A stretch of DNA of 59,583 nucleotides from an uncultured Gammaproteobacteria bacterium (lineage in GTDB: Bacteria; Pseudomonadota; Gammaproteobacteria; Arenicellales; JAANXG01): NCBI GenBank assembly GCA_947258975.1, contig CAMYKK010000021.1:1-59583 (forward strand). Reading direction: 5' to 3'. The notes beneath the pieces were generated by a model. It was not told where the DNA came from. It worked only from the letters and a program-made list of their open reading frames with translations, and did no database searches. The position numbers and the translations under genes were made by a program. Positions 25,915-35,320 of this stretch are shown here, piece by piece (the stretch's first letter is position 1; every line of letters begins with the position of its first letter).

Positions 25915-26622
25915 TCAATGTTTGCACAGCGCCTTCGCTTGCCCGATCCAGTTATCGCGTAGAACCCGGCCCGGGAACTTGATGATGGTGGCTTCCAGAT
26001 GCTGAATCTCTCGTGGCGACAGCTCGGCAAGCTGGCGATAGGAGACGATGCCTTCACCTTTGAGTTTCTTCTCCAGACCAGGACCAATTCCGGCGATTTT
26101 CTTGAGGTCATCATTGGTGCGCAGCTCGAGTTGTACCGATGTTGCGGTGGCTTTTGCCCGCACCGCCGGTTTTTTAACCGTCTGGGTTTGCGGTTGCTGC
26201 TTCGCGGATGTTTGGCTGCGCGCGCTTTTCGCGGTCTGCGGTTTGCGTTCTGTGGCCTTGGTCTTTGGCGGTAACGATACGGCAGGCTTGTCGCCACGTG
26301 AGAAAAATCCGAACCAGTAATCCCAGACCTGTTTTTGCAGGTCGAGGCAGGTGTGGACGGCCCGGGTCCCATAGCGCGAGGCCTGCAGATACGGTTCCGG
26401 TGCGAGTGTCCGCTTCAATTGATCCGCAGACCGAGACGCCCAATCCGCCGGCATCGTGCGGTAGGGTGCGCTCATACCGGTCCAGTCGCTATTGGACCAT
26501 GCGTTCTGGCCCCACAGCCGGGACCAAGAGGCCGGTCCGCCGAAATCCGGGGACGACGCCCACCAGTGCTGCTGGGCTTGCCGCCAATAATTGGTGAAGT
26601 TTTCAAAATATGGTTGTTGCAC
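25915..26622 (-). CDS. Phasin-like protein with C-terminal helix-hairpin-helix domain
   Basis: 235 residues from a GTG at 26622, chosen because AGGAG lies eight bases upstream; an ATG at 26643 adds seven residues. The N-terminal part is Trp/Gln/Tyr-rich (NYWRQAQQHWWAS, DLQKQVWDYWFGFF), recalling phasin or PHA-associated proteins. A Lys/Thr/Gln-rich linker (about 125-165) follows. The C-terminal 60 residues contain the HhH motif IAGIGPGLEKKLKGEG, as in DNA-binding or NuoE-tail-type domains. A promoter with 17-bp spacing precedes it. Function unknown; a role in granule or nucleoid association is speculation. Confidence 0.7.
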   Translation of the reverse strand: MQQPYFENFTNYWRQAQQHWWASSPDFGGPASWSRLWGQNAWSNSDWTGMSAPYRTMPADWASRSADQLKRTLAPEPYLQASRYGTRAVHTCLDLQKQVWDYWFGFFSRGDKPAVSLPPKTKATERKPQTAKSARSQTSAKQQPQTQTVKKPAVRAKATATSVQLELRTNDDLKKIAGIGPGLEKKLKGEGIVSYRQLAELSPREIQHLEATIIKFPGRVLRDNWIGQAKALCKH

Positions 26623-26669
26623 GGGGGTATCTCCTGGATGCATGTGAGTGCAGATGTGTTGGCACTCTT

Positions 26670-26698
26670 GTTATAGCAATATTTATTGTGCAGTGCAA
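26670..26698 (-). promoter_or_regulatory. Sigma-70-type promoter of the HhH gene
   Basis: On the minus strand TTGCAC and TATAAC are separated by exactly 17 bases, 27 bp upstream of the ATG at 26643. The surrounding sequence is AT-rich, unlike the coding regions on either side. The match is by eye only. Confidence 0.5.
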
Positions 26699-26741
26699 CA
26701 TTTTTTGTCACGAGGCGGGTTGTTTAGGCCTCGGTCAGGCC

Positions 26742-28139
26742 TCACAAGCTAGTCAAGTCAACGATCTGTCCGGGGCGCGCGACGCTGACCGGAGCCTTGA
26801 GCTGCCTGTGCAGCTTCGCCGCGAGGGCTTGGGCGGATGCGGTTTCACCGTGGACCAGATACACGGGTGGCTTGGTGTTGAATCCGCGGTACCAGCGGAC
26901 CAGATCGTTTTGGTCGCCATGAGCCGACAGTCCGCCGACGGTGTGAATCTTGGCCGCCACCTTGATGGTCTCGCCGCGAATCCGGACACGCCGGCGGCCG
27001 TCGACCAGTTGTCTGCCCAGCGAGCCCTGGGCCTGATAACCGACGATAATGACGTGGCACTCCCGCCGCCACAAATTGTGTTTGAGATGGTGCACGATGC
27101 GGCCGCCATTGCACATGCCACTGCCGGCGATGACGACTGCGCCACTTTTAAGCCGGTTGATGACCCGCGATTCTTGAGCCGTTTCGGTGAGATGCAGATT
27201 TGCCAGCGCGGGCATTTCGTTGAGCCGTTTGCGCAGCTTGGTTGCCTCCTCATCGTACAGGTGCGGATAGTCCCAGTAGACCTTGCTCACGTCGATCGCC
27301 ATCGGGCTGTCCAGAAATACCCGCCAGTTCTCGAGTTTCCACGGTTGGTAGTGCTTACCCAACATGTACAGGACATCCTGGCTGCGGCCGATCGCGAACG
27401 CCGGTATCAGGATGTTGCCATGTTCATGGGCGGCGTTCTGAATGATGTCGCCGATTTCGGAAATCGTGCGTTCCCGGTCACGATGCAGGCGTCCGCCGTA
27501 AGTGCTTTCCATTAACACCAGGTCAGCGGCGTCAATGACAGCCGGGTCGTGCAGGATGGGTGTGCCGTACTGGCCGAGATCCCCGCTGAAAACCAGTGTT
27601 CGCTGCAACGCGCCTTCGCGCAGGATGACTTCGACGATGGCCGAGCCCAAGATATGCCCGGCGTCGTAAAAGCACACGCTGATGCCGGGCAGTATTTCCT
27701 TGCGCTCGCGATAAGCAAGGCCCGCCAATCGTTTTAAGGTGTCGAGCACGTGCGCGCGGCGATACAGGGGTTTGATGGCCGCCAGTCCTTTGCGCATCCG
27801 GCGACGATTCTCGGCCTCGGTGTCGCGTTCGTTGAGATCAGCGGCGTCCAGCAGCAGTATCCGGCACAGGTCCTTGGTCGCATTTTGCGCGTATACCGGC
27901 CCTCTGAATCCGCGCTTCACGAGTAACGGCAAGCGGCCGGAATGATCCAGATGCGTGTGGCTCAGTACCACGGCGTCGATGGCGTCGACCGCAAAGGGAA
28001 AGGGATCGCGATTTCGGTCTTCGTCCTTCCTGCTCCCTTGGATCATTCCACAATCGAGCAGGATCTTGTGTGATCCGACTTGGAGAATATGACAGGAACC
28101 GGTGACTTCACCGGCAGCCCCGAAAAACTCGAGCTTCAT
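26742..28139 (-). CDS. MBL-fold / beta-CASP RNA-processing hydrolase
   Basis: 465 residues. The metal motif SHTHLDHSGRLP, SGDLGQYG, the beta-CASP region (STYGGRLHRDR, IPAFAIGRSQD, SGMCNGGRI) and the final GGLSAHGDQNDL with VHGE identify the CPSF73/YSH1-like beta-CASP group. Members act as RNA endo- or exonucleases. It is a single gene between the HhH gene and the YdbL gene, with no RNA-processing partner adjacent. Confidence 0.9.
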   Translation of the reverse strand: MKLEFFGAAGEVTGSCHILQVGSHKILLDCGMIQGSRKDEDRNRDPFPFAVDAIDAVVLSHTHLDHSGRLPLLVKRGFRGPVYAQNATKDLCRILLLDAADLNERDTEAENRRRMRKGLAAIKPLYRRAHVLDTLKRLAGLAYRERKEILPGISVCFYDAGHILGSAIVEVILREGALQRTLVFSGDLGQYGTPILHDPAVIDAADLVLMESTYGGRLHRDRERTISEIGDIIQNAAHEHGNILIPAFAIGRSQDVLYMLGKHYQPWKLENWRVFLDSPMAIDVSKVYWDYPHLYDEEATKLRKRLNEMPALANLHLTETAQESRVINRLKSGAVVIAGSGMCNGGRIVHHLKHNLWRRECHVIIVGYQAQGSLGRQLVDGRRRVRIRGETIKVAAKIHTVGGLSAHGDQNDLVRWYRGFNTKPPVYLVHGETASAQALAAKLHRQLKAPVSVARPGQIVDLTSL

Positions 28140-28295
28140 TTAGTGCTTCTTGTTAATTCTTTGGATAACGATTCAATTTTGAATGATCCCCGCTTGCATG
28201 GGCTTACCGTTTCGGCGCACGCGCGTGCTCGAGTTGGACACGTCGCGCGATCTTCCCGCGTCATTTCGCTTCGTGTGTTGATGGTTCCGGTGGTG

Positions 28296-28613
28296 TTAAT
28301 TACAGCGATACTGCGGCGCGGCGCCGATCACCTTTTTGGCAGTCAGACGCGCTACTTGATCCACTGGGACGCCATTTTTCTGGGCGATACGTTGATACTT
28401 GGCCTTTCGTTGACCGTTCACAGCGCCGACCATCGCCTTGACGTCTGCAGGGGCGTTGGGCTTGGCAACCCGCGCGTAGCCATCATCCTGCTCGCATACC
28501 CAGCCGGCGGCCTTGGACTGCGAGATGTCCGCGGCGAAGGTGTGTGCGCCGAACATCAAACCGGCTACCAGTGCGACAGCGCTACAAAATTCGCGTGTAG
28601 AGATTGTCTTCAT
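28296..28613 (-). CDS. ydbL: YdbL family periplasmic protein (DUF1318)
   Basis: 105 residues from ATG 28613, preceded by GAGGAGGG. A signal peptide (AVALVAGLMFGAHTFAAD) precedes a small domain with GWVCEQDDGYARV and INGQRK-like VNGQRKAKYQRIA, as in E. coli YdbL. The longer in-frame ATG overlaps the end of the YnbE gene. It is the last gene of the YdbH-YnbE-YdbL set; YdbL is thought to act on or chaperone the YdbH-YnbE complex in the envelope. Confidence 0.9.
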   Translation of the reverse strand: MKTISTREFCSAVALVAGLMFGAHTFAADISQSKAAGWVCEQDDGYARVAKPNAPADVKAMVGAVNGQRKAKYQRIAQKNGVPVDQVARLTAKKVIGAAPQYRCN

Positions 28614-28627
28614 TATTTCCCTCCTCA

Positions 28628-28831
28628 TCAAAACAGGTCCTTGTTCTCCGATAACAGGTTATCGATATCTTTCTCCACTTTGACCCTGATCTCATGCTCG
28701 ATCTTGACATTCATATTGATTTCAATGGGTTTGTCCGGCGCCTGTACCTTCACTGTCGGCGCACAGGCGAGTAACAGACTGGCTGCCACCATGCACACCG
28801 CAGCGGCGTATATTGTATCTTGATATGTCAT
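28628..28831 (-). CDS. ynbE: YnbE-like outer-membrane lipoprotein
   Basis: 67 residues. The lipobox LLLAC precedes a short conserved domain with VKIEHEIRVKVEKDIDNLL and a DLF end, very like YnbE. YnbE is known to bind YdbH and complete a bridge across the periplasm for phospholipid transport. Its stop is followed 14 bases later by the YdbL start. An in-frame ATG at 28861 would add ten residues but places the hydrophobic core further from the N-terminus. Confidence 0.9.
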   Translation of the reverse strand: MTYQDTIYAAAVCMVAASLLLACAPTVKVQAPDKPIEINMNVKIEHEIRVKVEKDIDNLLSENKDLF

Positions 28832-28909
28832 AGCATTGGTGTATCTCGTATTGGCGGACATTGTACCCGTTTATTCCTGAACCATAACTGAACATTTCGT
28901 ATCATTTTA

Positions 28910-31237
28910 TTATCGGCCGGACTGAATATCCTTCATTATTTGCTTGCTGAAATCACCTGACAGTATGCCGGTGCGTAATAGGTCGGGCAATTCTCCGGAA
29001 AGGTTGAGATTAAACGCGATGGGATATCCATTGTATAGGGCGGGATTGCGCCCTTCCAGCCTCAATCGAACCTGGTAGGTGCCGTTGGGCTCATAGTTGA
29101 TCCAAATCGTCATTACGTCATAGCGAAAATCTTGCAGCGCCTGTAGCGCGATATTATCTAGCGCCGACTCCGTCCCGCCTGCCCGATAACGCAGTGTTCC
29201 CGGCGCCGTGCTTTGAAGCTCGGCATCATTGATTGCTACGCCGTCACCGACAAACGTGAGCGGAATCGTCCCGTTCAGCCGGCCGCTGCCGGACAATCCC
29301 CGTTGATCAATCATGGCCAAGACCTGGCCGAAATCGAGGCCGGCGACACTGACCGCCAAGCGCTGGTCCTTACCGCCTGGTTTTACGATGGTGGGCCGTA
29401 CCGCGAACCCACCGCCGAGGATGTGCCAGTTGGCTGCCTTGAGTTCAATCGTGTCATCCTGCCAATGAAAACTGATCCCCACGTCGGAAACCGTGATTTC
29501 GCCCGCGGTCTTCGCTTGCTCTATGTTGATGCGCACATCGTAGTCGGCAGCGAAAATATCCCGGCTGTTCAGCTCGATGTCCAGGCCCGTAAAATCGGCG
29601 TCTCCGTAGCGGCCTTTGATTCCCATGCCACTCAGGGTCATCGTGCCAGTAGTGCCGCCGTCCCAGATGAAACGGGCGTCTCCGGTAACGGGCCCGGACG
29701 CGAACGACAAACTGTCCCAGTTTTGGCCGAACAGCGGTTTGACGTATGACCACAAGGTCGTGACAGCGAAATCAGCAGTGGCCATTAATGCAGTCACTGA
29801 TGAGTCTCTTGGTTCGATGCGCCAGCTGGCGATCTTGCTGTTTCCTAATTGCGCCTCGCCTAGCGCGGTTATCTTGCGGTCGTGGTGATCGAACTGCCCC
29901 GTTAACGACAAAGCATTCATTGCTGTCGGCCATTCCTGCAATTTCACTCCGGCGGCAGTAAAAGTGCCCTTGGCGCGTAACTGGCGATCGGTGTCAAACG
30001 TCGCATCGGCGTGCAGACTTTCGGCGGTGATCTTCAGTGACGGCACTATTGGTTGTGACGCCAAAGCGCGCAGTTCCACTCGGCTGTGGTCTCCCGATGG
30101 TAAGACTTTCCCGCTTAGTTCGAGTTGCTGGGTGCGCACCCGCGTATCCGGATCCAGAAACATCTCCAGCGCATCCGCGCGCGCCACGAACGAGTCGACG
30201 CGCGTACGCCAACCTTTATCGCCGTGAAACGTTGTTACTTCGGCTGCTATGTCAAACTCCGCCTGGGGAATATCAATCGACGCATTTTCATCTCCCCAAT
30301 GGACATCGGCCAAGATCAATCGTGATTTCGGCAGCGCCGTCACCCGCCACCGGTCGCTGTTCGCGTTCACGTGGAAATCGATCTGTCCGCCAAACACCAT
30401 CCCCTGTTGTTCCCAGCCGCGCCAGGAGCCTTGCCCGTGTCCTTCGAATTCGTATTCGCCGGCATCGCGGGTCAGTTGACCCCGCACGCTGAGTAGTCCG
30501 TGAGCCATGGTGAGTTGTTGCAGGGTGGTGTGTACGTCTATGGGGAGCAGTTGATTGTTCTGGGACCACTTCCGTAACCGATGAAGTTGTGCGGTCCCGT
30601 CAACGGCGGTGTTCTCAGTGAATGGATGTGTGGCACTCAGGTTGGCAACCGGTTCACCGTCGGCAGTGATCGTGACCGCCGCGGAAAGGAACTCTGGATC
30701 GGCGATTAGTTGCAGGGATTGGCGCCGATCCGACAACGACAGGGTGATGTTGTCGGCCTGTTCTGCCAAATGCAGTTCCCCGCTGAATATGCTCGGCCCC
30801 CATTGTGAGTCGAGCAAGATCGCCATGCGTTTGACCTGGATCGGCGGTAACGGCGGCAAGCGCGGCGTAGTGACACTGGCTTGTGTCGGGCTGGTCCCGG
30901 ACTCCTGGCGCCAAGTGAGGCCGCCCGATTCTACGATGACCGCAGTGAGCGCCATGGCGGTGAGTTGATAACGGACGGTTAATCCGTCAAGGTCCAAATC
31001 TACGGGCCCGAGTTGGGTCTGCGTTTTAAAGGCCAGCCGGCGGATGGCCGCGTGATCCCAGCGCACCGATTCGATATCGACAATGACTGATTCGAGTCCG
31101 TTGCGCTCGGCTACCGACTGAATCATCATGCGCAGCAGATGGGGGAGGGCGAGCCAAGCGCCGGCGGCCAGCAGCGCCAGCAGCACAAGGAGACCGCCTA
31201 GACGAAAAACGAGTTTGCTTGCTTCAGGCATCTGCAA
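28910..31237 (-). CDS. ydbH: YdbH-family AsmA-like intermembrane lipid transport protein
   Basis: 775 residues. A single N-terminal membrane anchor (LGGLLVLLALLAAGAWLAL) is followed by a long beta-rich periplasmic region of AsmA/YdbH type, with repeated amphipathic strands and the late conserved GRLNGTIPLTF and INYEPNGTYQVRLRLEG stretches. E. coli YdbH, with TamB and YhdP, carries phospholipids to the outer membrane. The YnbE and YdbL genes follow within 80 bp and about 15 bp on the same strand. It is somewhat shorter than E. coli YdbH (about 880). Confidence 0.9.
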   Translation of the reverse strand: MQMPEASKLVFRLGGLLVLLALLAAGAWLALPHLLRMMIQSVAERNGLESVIVDIESVRWDHAAIRRLAFKTQTQLGPVDLDLDGLTVRYQLTAMALTAVIVESGGLTWRQESGTSPTQASVTTPRLPPLPPIQVKRMAILLDSQWGPSIFSGELHLAEQADNITLSLSDRRQSLQLIADPEFLSAAVTITADGEPVANLSATHPFTENTAVDGTAQLHRLRKWSQNNQLLPIDVHTTLQQLTMAHGLLSVRGQLTRDAGEYEFEGHGQGSWRGWEQQGMVFGGQIDFHVNANSDRWRVTALPKSRLILADVHWGDENASIDIPQAEFDIAAEVTTFHGDKGWRTRVDSFVARADALEMFLDPDTRVRTQQLELSGKVLPSGDHSRVELRALASQPIVPSLKITAESLHADATFDTDRQLRAKGTFTAAGVKLQEWPTAMNALSLTGQFDHHDRKITALGEAQLGNSKIASWRIEPRDSSVTALMATADFAVTTLWSYVKPLFGQNWDSLSFASGPVTGDARFIWDGGTTGTMTLSGMGIKGRYGDADFTGLDIELNSRDIFAADYDVRINIEQAKTAGEITVSDVGISFHWQDDTIELKAANWHILGGGFAVRPTIVKPGGKDQRLAVSVAGLDFGQVLAMIDQRGLSGSGRLNGTIPLTFVGDGVAINDAELQSTAPGTLRYRAGGTESALDNIALQALQDFRYDVMTIWINYEPNGTYQVRLRLEGRNPALYNGYPIAFNLNLSGELPDLLRTGILSGDFSKQIMKDIQSGR

Positions 31238-31650
31238 ATATTGAGACCGGGGACACGCGCCGGGTAATTTAACCGGCGTCGGGCGATCGATGACATCGGT
31301 TGCGGCAAATCCGGGTATTTGCGGACATAAGTTGTCTCATCTGAGCGTCATGGGTCCGCCACCGTCTCTTTTGGTGTTGATTGAACTCTTTCACAGTCAG
31401 CAGAATATCATTGACTAGTCAGAAAATTCTGTCATGTTTGATAATGATTGAGCCGAAATCGTGTGACCTCTCATAGGATCAGGGTTTGCGTTCAGCAATC
31501 CGGAACAATTTTCCTTGAAGCCGCCGGATGACGGTCCAAAGTTAACGGCGTTGTCGAAGTTCGGCAAGTTATGTGTTGGCCTTTTGTACCGCAAGGACAG
31601 CAAATCATAATCGAAAATTATGAATTAGCGGGATCTGCATCGAATTCAAC
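31238..31650. other. Divergent intergenic region, no gene seen
   Basis: The 413 bp between ydbH and the second sixA-like gene are AT-richer toward 31400-31640. TGACTAGTCA at about 31412-31421 is a ten-base palindrome that could be an operator. A 62-codon minus-strand frame (31415-31603) has no recognisable domain and no ribosome binding site and is not called. Promoters for both flanking genes must lie here, but I could not fix them. Confidence 0.4.
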
Positions 31651-32181
31651 ATGGGTAGACAGCTGATTTTGTTGCGTCACGCCAAGTCATCGTGGGACAG
31701 CGGCGCGAAAGGTGATTTTGACCGTCCACTAAACAAGCGTGGACTTCGTAATGCTCCGCGTATGGGCAGGTGGCTGAAGGAAAAAAAGCTTATCCCGGAT
31801 CACATTGTCAGCTCCCCGGCCAGGCGTGCGGAATTAACCGTTAATGCGGTGGTTCGAGAATTAGGTTTGACCAAGGACATGGTTGGTTTTGACGACGCTT
31901 TATATTTAGGCGATTGTCATACATTGTTGCATGCGTTGGCGAGTTTTCCGGATACAGTGCAATGCGGGCTGGTCGTGGGACACAATCCAGGCCTGGAAGA
32001 TCTATTGTTGTACCTTTGCGGTAATGCGGTGCCTCGCACGCGGGACGGAAAGATACTGGTCACCGCGGCCATAGCGCGTATTGCGATGCCGGATGGTTGG
32101 CGCGATTTGCACCAGGGAAGCTGCCAGGGAAGCTGCGATTTGCTCGCGCTCGTGCGTCCCAAAGAACTGGAACCGAGATGA
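31651..32181 (+). CDS. SixA-like histidine phosphatase family protein
   Basis: 176 residues. LLRHAKSSWDSG near the N-terminus supplies the RHA/RHG catalytic His, and VVGHNPGLEDL the second. FDRPLNKRGLRNAPRMGRWL is typical of the SixA-like branch annotated as phosphohistidine phosphatase. It differs from the shorter SixA at 24457 in its RHAKSSW motif. The last 20 residues are Cys/Gln/Ser-rich (QGSCQGSCD), a short duplication visible in the DNA. Confidence 0.88.
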   Translation: MGRQLILLRHAKSSWDSGAKGDFDRPLNKRGLRNAPRMGRWLKEKKLIPDHIVSSPARRAELTVNAVVRELGLTKDMVGFDDALYLGDCHTLLHALASFPDTVQCGLVVGHNPGLEDLLLYLCGNAVPRTRDGKILVTAAIARIAMPDGWRDLHQGSCQGSCDLLALVRPKELEPR

Positions 32182-32236
32182 GTTACGACCGCGAACGCAG
32201 GCCTTACGTCATCGGCTCGTACTCCCGAGGGATTCG

Positions 32237-32866
32237 TTAGCCTGTCTTACCCCAAAGTTGTTCGAGCCGTCGATCGCGACCGCATCCACGTCGATATAAC
32301 TTGTAGCGCAGCGGATTCTTTAGATAATAATCCTGATGATACGTCTCTGCCGGATAGAATTCGGCAGCCTGCGTGATCTCCGTGACCACCGGCTCGGGAA
32401 ACGTCTTTGTGGCTTTTATCCGCTGTTTAGAGTCTTCCGCGAGACGTTTCTGATCGCCGTCATGGTAAAAAATCCCCGGCCGATACTGACTGCCTTTATC
32501 GCAAAATTGGCGATCGGGCGTCGTCGGATCAATGTTTTGCCAAAACACCTTCAATAATTCTTGATAAGTGACCTTACTGGGATCGTATTTGACCTGCACG
32601 GCCTCGGTATGACCGGTAATGCCTGCGGACACCTGCCGATAAGTCGGGTTCTTGGTGCTACCCCCGGTATAACCGGATGTGGTGGAAATCACCCCGTCGA
32701 GCTCATCATAAGGATGTTCCATACACCAAAAGCAACCACCGGCGAATGTGGCGACGGTATAGCCATCGCCGTCGGTGCTTGCCTTTACTGTAGTCTCCGC
32801 CTGCGCAATGGTGAATGCGAGAGCCGCGGGGAGCAGCAGAGCAATAGCGGTATAATATTTACGCAT
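32237..32866 (-). CDS. msrA: Peptide-methionine (S)-S-oxide reductase MsrA, exported
   Basis: 209 residues with an N-terminal signal peptide (ALLLPAALAFTIAQAE). The active site is AGGCFWCMEHPYDEL, with a resolving Cys also visible in DRQFCDKGSQYRPGI. GYTGGSTKNPTY and TGHTEAVQV are further MsrA motifs. It repairs oxidised methionine in periplasmic proteins. It converges on the sixA-like gene. A cytoplasmic-type paralogue lies 515 bp away on the other strand. Confidence 0.93.
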   Translation of the reverse strand: MRKYYTAIALLLPAALAFTIAQAETTVKASTDGDGYTVATFAGGCFWCMEHPYDELDGVISTTSGYTGGSTKNPTYRQVSAGITGHTEAVQVKYDPSKVTYQELLKVFWQNIDPTTPDRQFCDKGSQYRPGIFYHDGDQKRLAEDSKQRIKATKTFPEPVVTEITQAAEFYPAETYHQDYYLKNPLRYKLYRRGCGRDRRLEQLWGKTG

Positions 32867-32966
32867 GTTTTTCGCTTTAGAGTTGATTATTCAATGAAAT
32901 TGAGACCACCGATTATCGATTTTGTTTCTTGCAAGTTCTACATGAGTTCCCGTTTGTGCTCGCAGC

Positions 32967-33240
32967 GTGACCACGATCTATACCATCGGCCACAGTATTC
33001 GTACACAGCACGAGTTAGTCGAGCTCTTGCGTAGTCTTGGTGCAACTGCGCTGGTTGACGTTCGCGCCATGCCGCGTTCCGCCCGACATGCACAATTCAA
33101 ATATGACAGCATTGCGTGAGGCGTGCCAGCAGGCGTCAATCGCCTGTCATTGGGCCGGCAGGCAGTTGGGGGGCATACGAAGGGCGGCTGAAAAATCGCC
33201 GACACACGATTGACCATCGCGTATTTGCATGATGTTCACG
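32967..33240 (+). pseudogene. Broken DUF488-family gene
   Basis: From GTG 32967 the frame reads TTIYTIGHSIRTQHELVELL and LVDVRAMPRSARHAQF, the N-terminal signature of DUF488 proteins, then stops at 33117. A one-base shift restores ALREACQQASIACHWAGRQLGG, the expected next block, which ends at 33211. The rest of the family's C-terminal domain is missing except perhaps a NRRHTIDHRVF remnant near 33190-33230. This is a frameshifted and shortened gene between two msrA genes. The identification is by motif memory. Confidence 0.7.
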
Positions 33241-33380
33241 ACATTAGGGCGATGATATCATGTGTCAAATGGGTGCATTTGAACATGGTGCGCATACTTG
33301 ATACGGACTTTTTTCTAGTACGCGAACCGCACATCGAGCCACGTGCTTGAAATGATCAGCGAGTCGAGTGAGAGCGGACC

Positions 33381-34013
33381 ATGCTGCTATTCAGAAACAA
33401 GACCGATATTCCCCGGCGCGAGCAGGCGCTGCCGGGGCGAGCGCAGGCGATGGAGGTGCCGGACGAACACCACGTCACCGGACATCCGCTTAAACCGCCG
33501 TTCCCGGCGGGAAGTGAGAAAGCATTGTTCGGTGTAGGATGTTTTTGGGGTGCCGAACGTTCTTTCTGGCAGACCGCGGGTGTGTACACCACGGCGGTGG
33601 GCTATGCCGGAGGACACACGCCGAATGCGACTTATGAAGAGGTGTGCAGCGGGAAGACCGGGCACAATGAAGTGGTTCTGGTGGTCTTTGATCCCGAAGC
33701 CATCAGCTTTGATCAGTTGTTACGAATATTCTGGGAATCCCACGATCCGACCCAGGGGATGCGGCAGGGTAATGATGTGGGGACCCAGTACCGATCGGCG
33801 ATTTATACCTATACACCGGAGCAACGTTCCGCGGCGCTCGCAGCGAAAGATGCTTATCAAAAAAAGCTCGATGCAGCCGGTTTCGGACCAATTACCACAG
33901 AAATTTTGGATGCCCCGGAGTTCTACTACGCGGAACATTACCACCAACAATATCTTGCCAAGAACCCCCGCGGTTATTGCGGCCTGGGCGGGACCGGTGT
34001 GTGTTATTCGTAA
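33381..34013 (+). CDS. msrA: Peptide-methionine (S)-S-oxide reductase MsrA, cytoplasmic form
   Basis: 210 residues without a signal peptide. The active site is [28 protein letters not shown] and [10 protein letters not shown] follow, and the C-terminus carries resolving cysteines in [13 protein letters not shown]. An N-terminal extension of about 45 residues ([15 protein letters not shown]) is typical of the longer E. coli-type MsrA. Together with the exported MsrA at 32237 it would protect two compartments. Confidence 0.93.
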   Translation: MLLFRNKTDIPRREQALPGRAQAMEVPDEHHVTGHPLKPPFPAGSEKALFGVGCFWGAERSFWQTAGVYTTAVGYAGGHTPNATYEEVCSGKTGHNEVVLVVFDPEAISFDQLLRIFWESHDPTQGMRQGNDVGTQYRSAIYTYTPEQRSAALAAKDAYQKKLDAAGFGPITTEILDAPEFYYAEHYHQQYLAKNPRGYCGLGGTGVCYS

Positions 34014-34112
34014 CGCTTAAATCGTTGTCTTTGTAGCACCAGCGTCCATAATAGTCCGCACATTGCACCAACGTGCCCCCTATCGCGGCTTGTTAGTCAC
34101 AACGTCTCACCG

Positions 34113-35294
34113 ATGAGCGACGGCTTTTCAATCGCGAGATTGCCGCATATCGAATTCGGTAGCGGCATGATGTGTGCGTTGCCGGATGTGGCAGCCCAAT
34201 ATGGTCGTCGCCTGCTGTTGGTGACCGGTGAGCGATCTTTGTTGGACAGTGAAGCATGGCCGCGGCTACGCTCGGCATGGGGGGCCAAGGGACTGTCCTT
34301 CGAACGGGTCAAGATCTCCGGCGAGCCGGCTCCGCAGCGGATAGATGATATCGTTCGTACCTGCGCCCCGGATGCATTCGACGTGGTAGTGGGTATCGGC
34401 GGTGGCAGTGCCTTGGATGCCGCCAAGGCCATCGCCGGGCTGCTCAAAGTGCGGCGATCGGTGATGGATTATCTGGAAGGAGTAGGGCCGGAGTTGCCCT
34501 ACGAAGGACCGGCGGTGCCATTTATCGCTGTGCCGACCACCGCGGGTACCGGCAGCGAGGCTACCAAGAATGCCGTGCTCAGCATGCAAGGGGATGGCGG
34601 ATTCAAAAAGTCCTTTCGACACGAAACGCTGGTCGCTCAATACGCAATTGTCGACCCGGACTTTTTGGCGACGTGCCCCGTCGAGGTGATCGCCGCCAAC
34701 GGCATGGACGCCCTGACACAGCTGATCGAATCCTATGTGTCAATCCGCGCCAATGCAGTCACGGAAGCTTTGTGCATCAGCGGGATGCGTGCCGCGCGCG
34801 ATGGGTTGTTGCCGCTGTATCAGCGTAATCACGCGGCCGCGCGGGAGAAAATGGCCTATGCGTCCTTGATCTCCGGTATATGTCTGGCGCAAACAGGTCT
34901 TGGTTCGGTGCACGGGTTGGCGTCTCCCTTGGGCGCGTTCTATCCCATCCCCCACGGTGTGGTATGCGGCACATTGGTGGCGGCGGCGACGCGGACCAAC
35001 ATAAAAACCATGTTGATGCGCGATCCAGACAATCCGGCATTAATGAAATACTCGCGGGTTGGTGAAGTGCTATGTCAAAAGCGGCACTCGTCGCCTCAGA
35101 TCGCCCGCGCGGCATTGTTACAATTACTGACTGACTGGACCGAGTCTTTACATTTGCCGCGTCTATCTCACTTCGGATTGATGAACCAAGGATTGGATCA
35201 CGTGGTTGCGTACTCCCGGGGGAGCAGTATGAAGACCAATCCGATCGTACTGTCTGACGATGAGATCAAGTCGGTACTCGAGGATCGACTTTAG
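34113..35294 (+). CDS. Iron-containing alcohol dehydrogenase
   Basis: 393 residues. The GGGSALDAAKAIAGL nucleotide-binding motif, PTTAGTGSEATKNAV and the metal-ligand segment GSVHGLASPLGAFYPIPHGVVCG define the group III iron-dependent alcohol dehydrogenases. The substrate is not evident. It stands alone between msrA and a repeat-rich region. MSDGFS starts at a usable ATG without a strong ribosome binding site. Confidence 0.9.
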   Translation: MSDGFSIARLPHIEFGSGMMCALPDVAAQYGRRLLLVTGERSLLDSEAWPRLRSAWGAKGLSFERVKISGEPAPQRIDDIVRTCAPDAFDVVVGIGGGSALDAAKAIAGLLKVRRSVMDYLEGVGPELPYEGPAVPFIAVPTTAGTGSEATKNAVLSMQGDGGFKKSFRHETLVAQYAIVDPDFLATCPVEVIAANGMDALTQLIESYVSIRANAVTEALCISGMRAARDGLLPLYQRNHAAAREKMAYASLISGICLAQTGLGSVHGLASPLGAFYPIPHGVVCGTLVAAATRTNIKTMLMRDPDNPALMKYSRVGEVLCQKRHSSPQIARAALLQLLTDWTESLHLPRLSHFGLMNQGLDHVVAYSRGSSMKTNPIVLSDDEIKSVLEDRL

Positions 35295-35320
35295 CCCGCG
35301 TATCTCACCAGGCAAAAAAC

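Noticed and set aside
26610-27515. Plus-strand frame of 301 codons opposite the beta-CASP hydrolase.
   Set aside because: It is the mirror of a gene with all metal-site motifs and shows no domain of its own.
31415-31603. Small minus-strand frame of 62 codons upstream of ydbH.
   Set aside because: No ribosome binding site or domain; it lies in an AT-rich promoter region.
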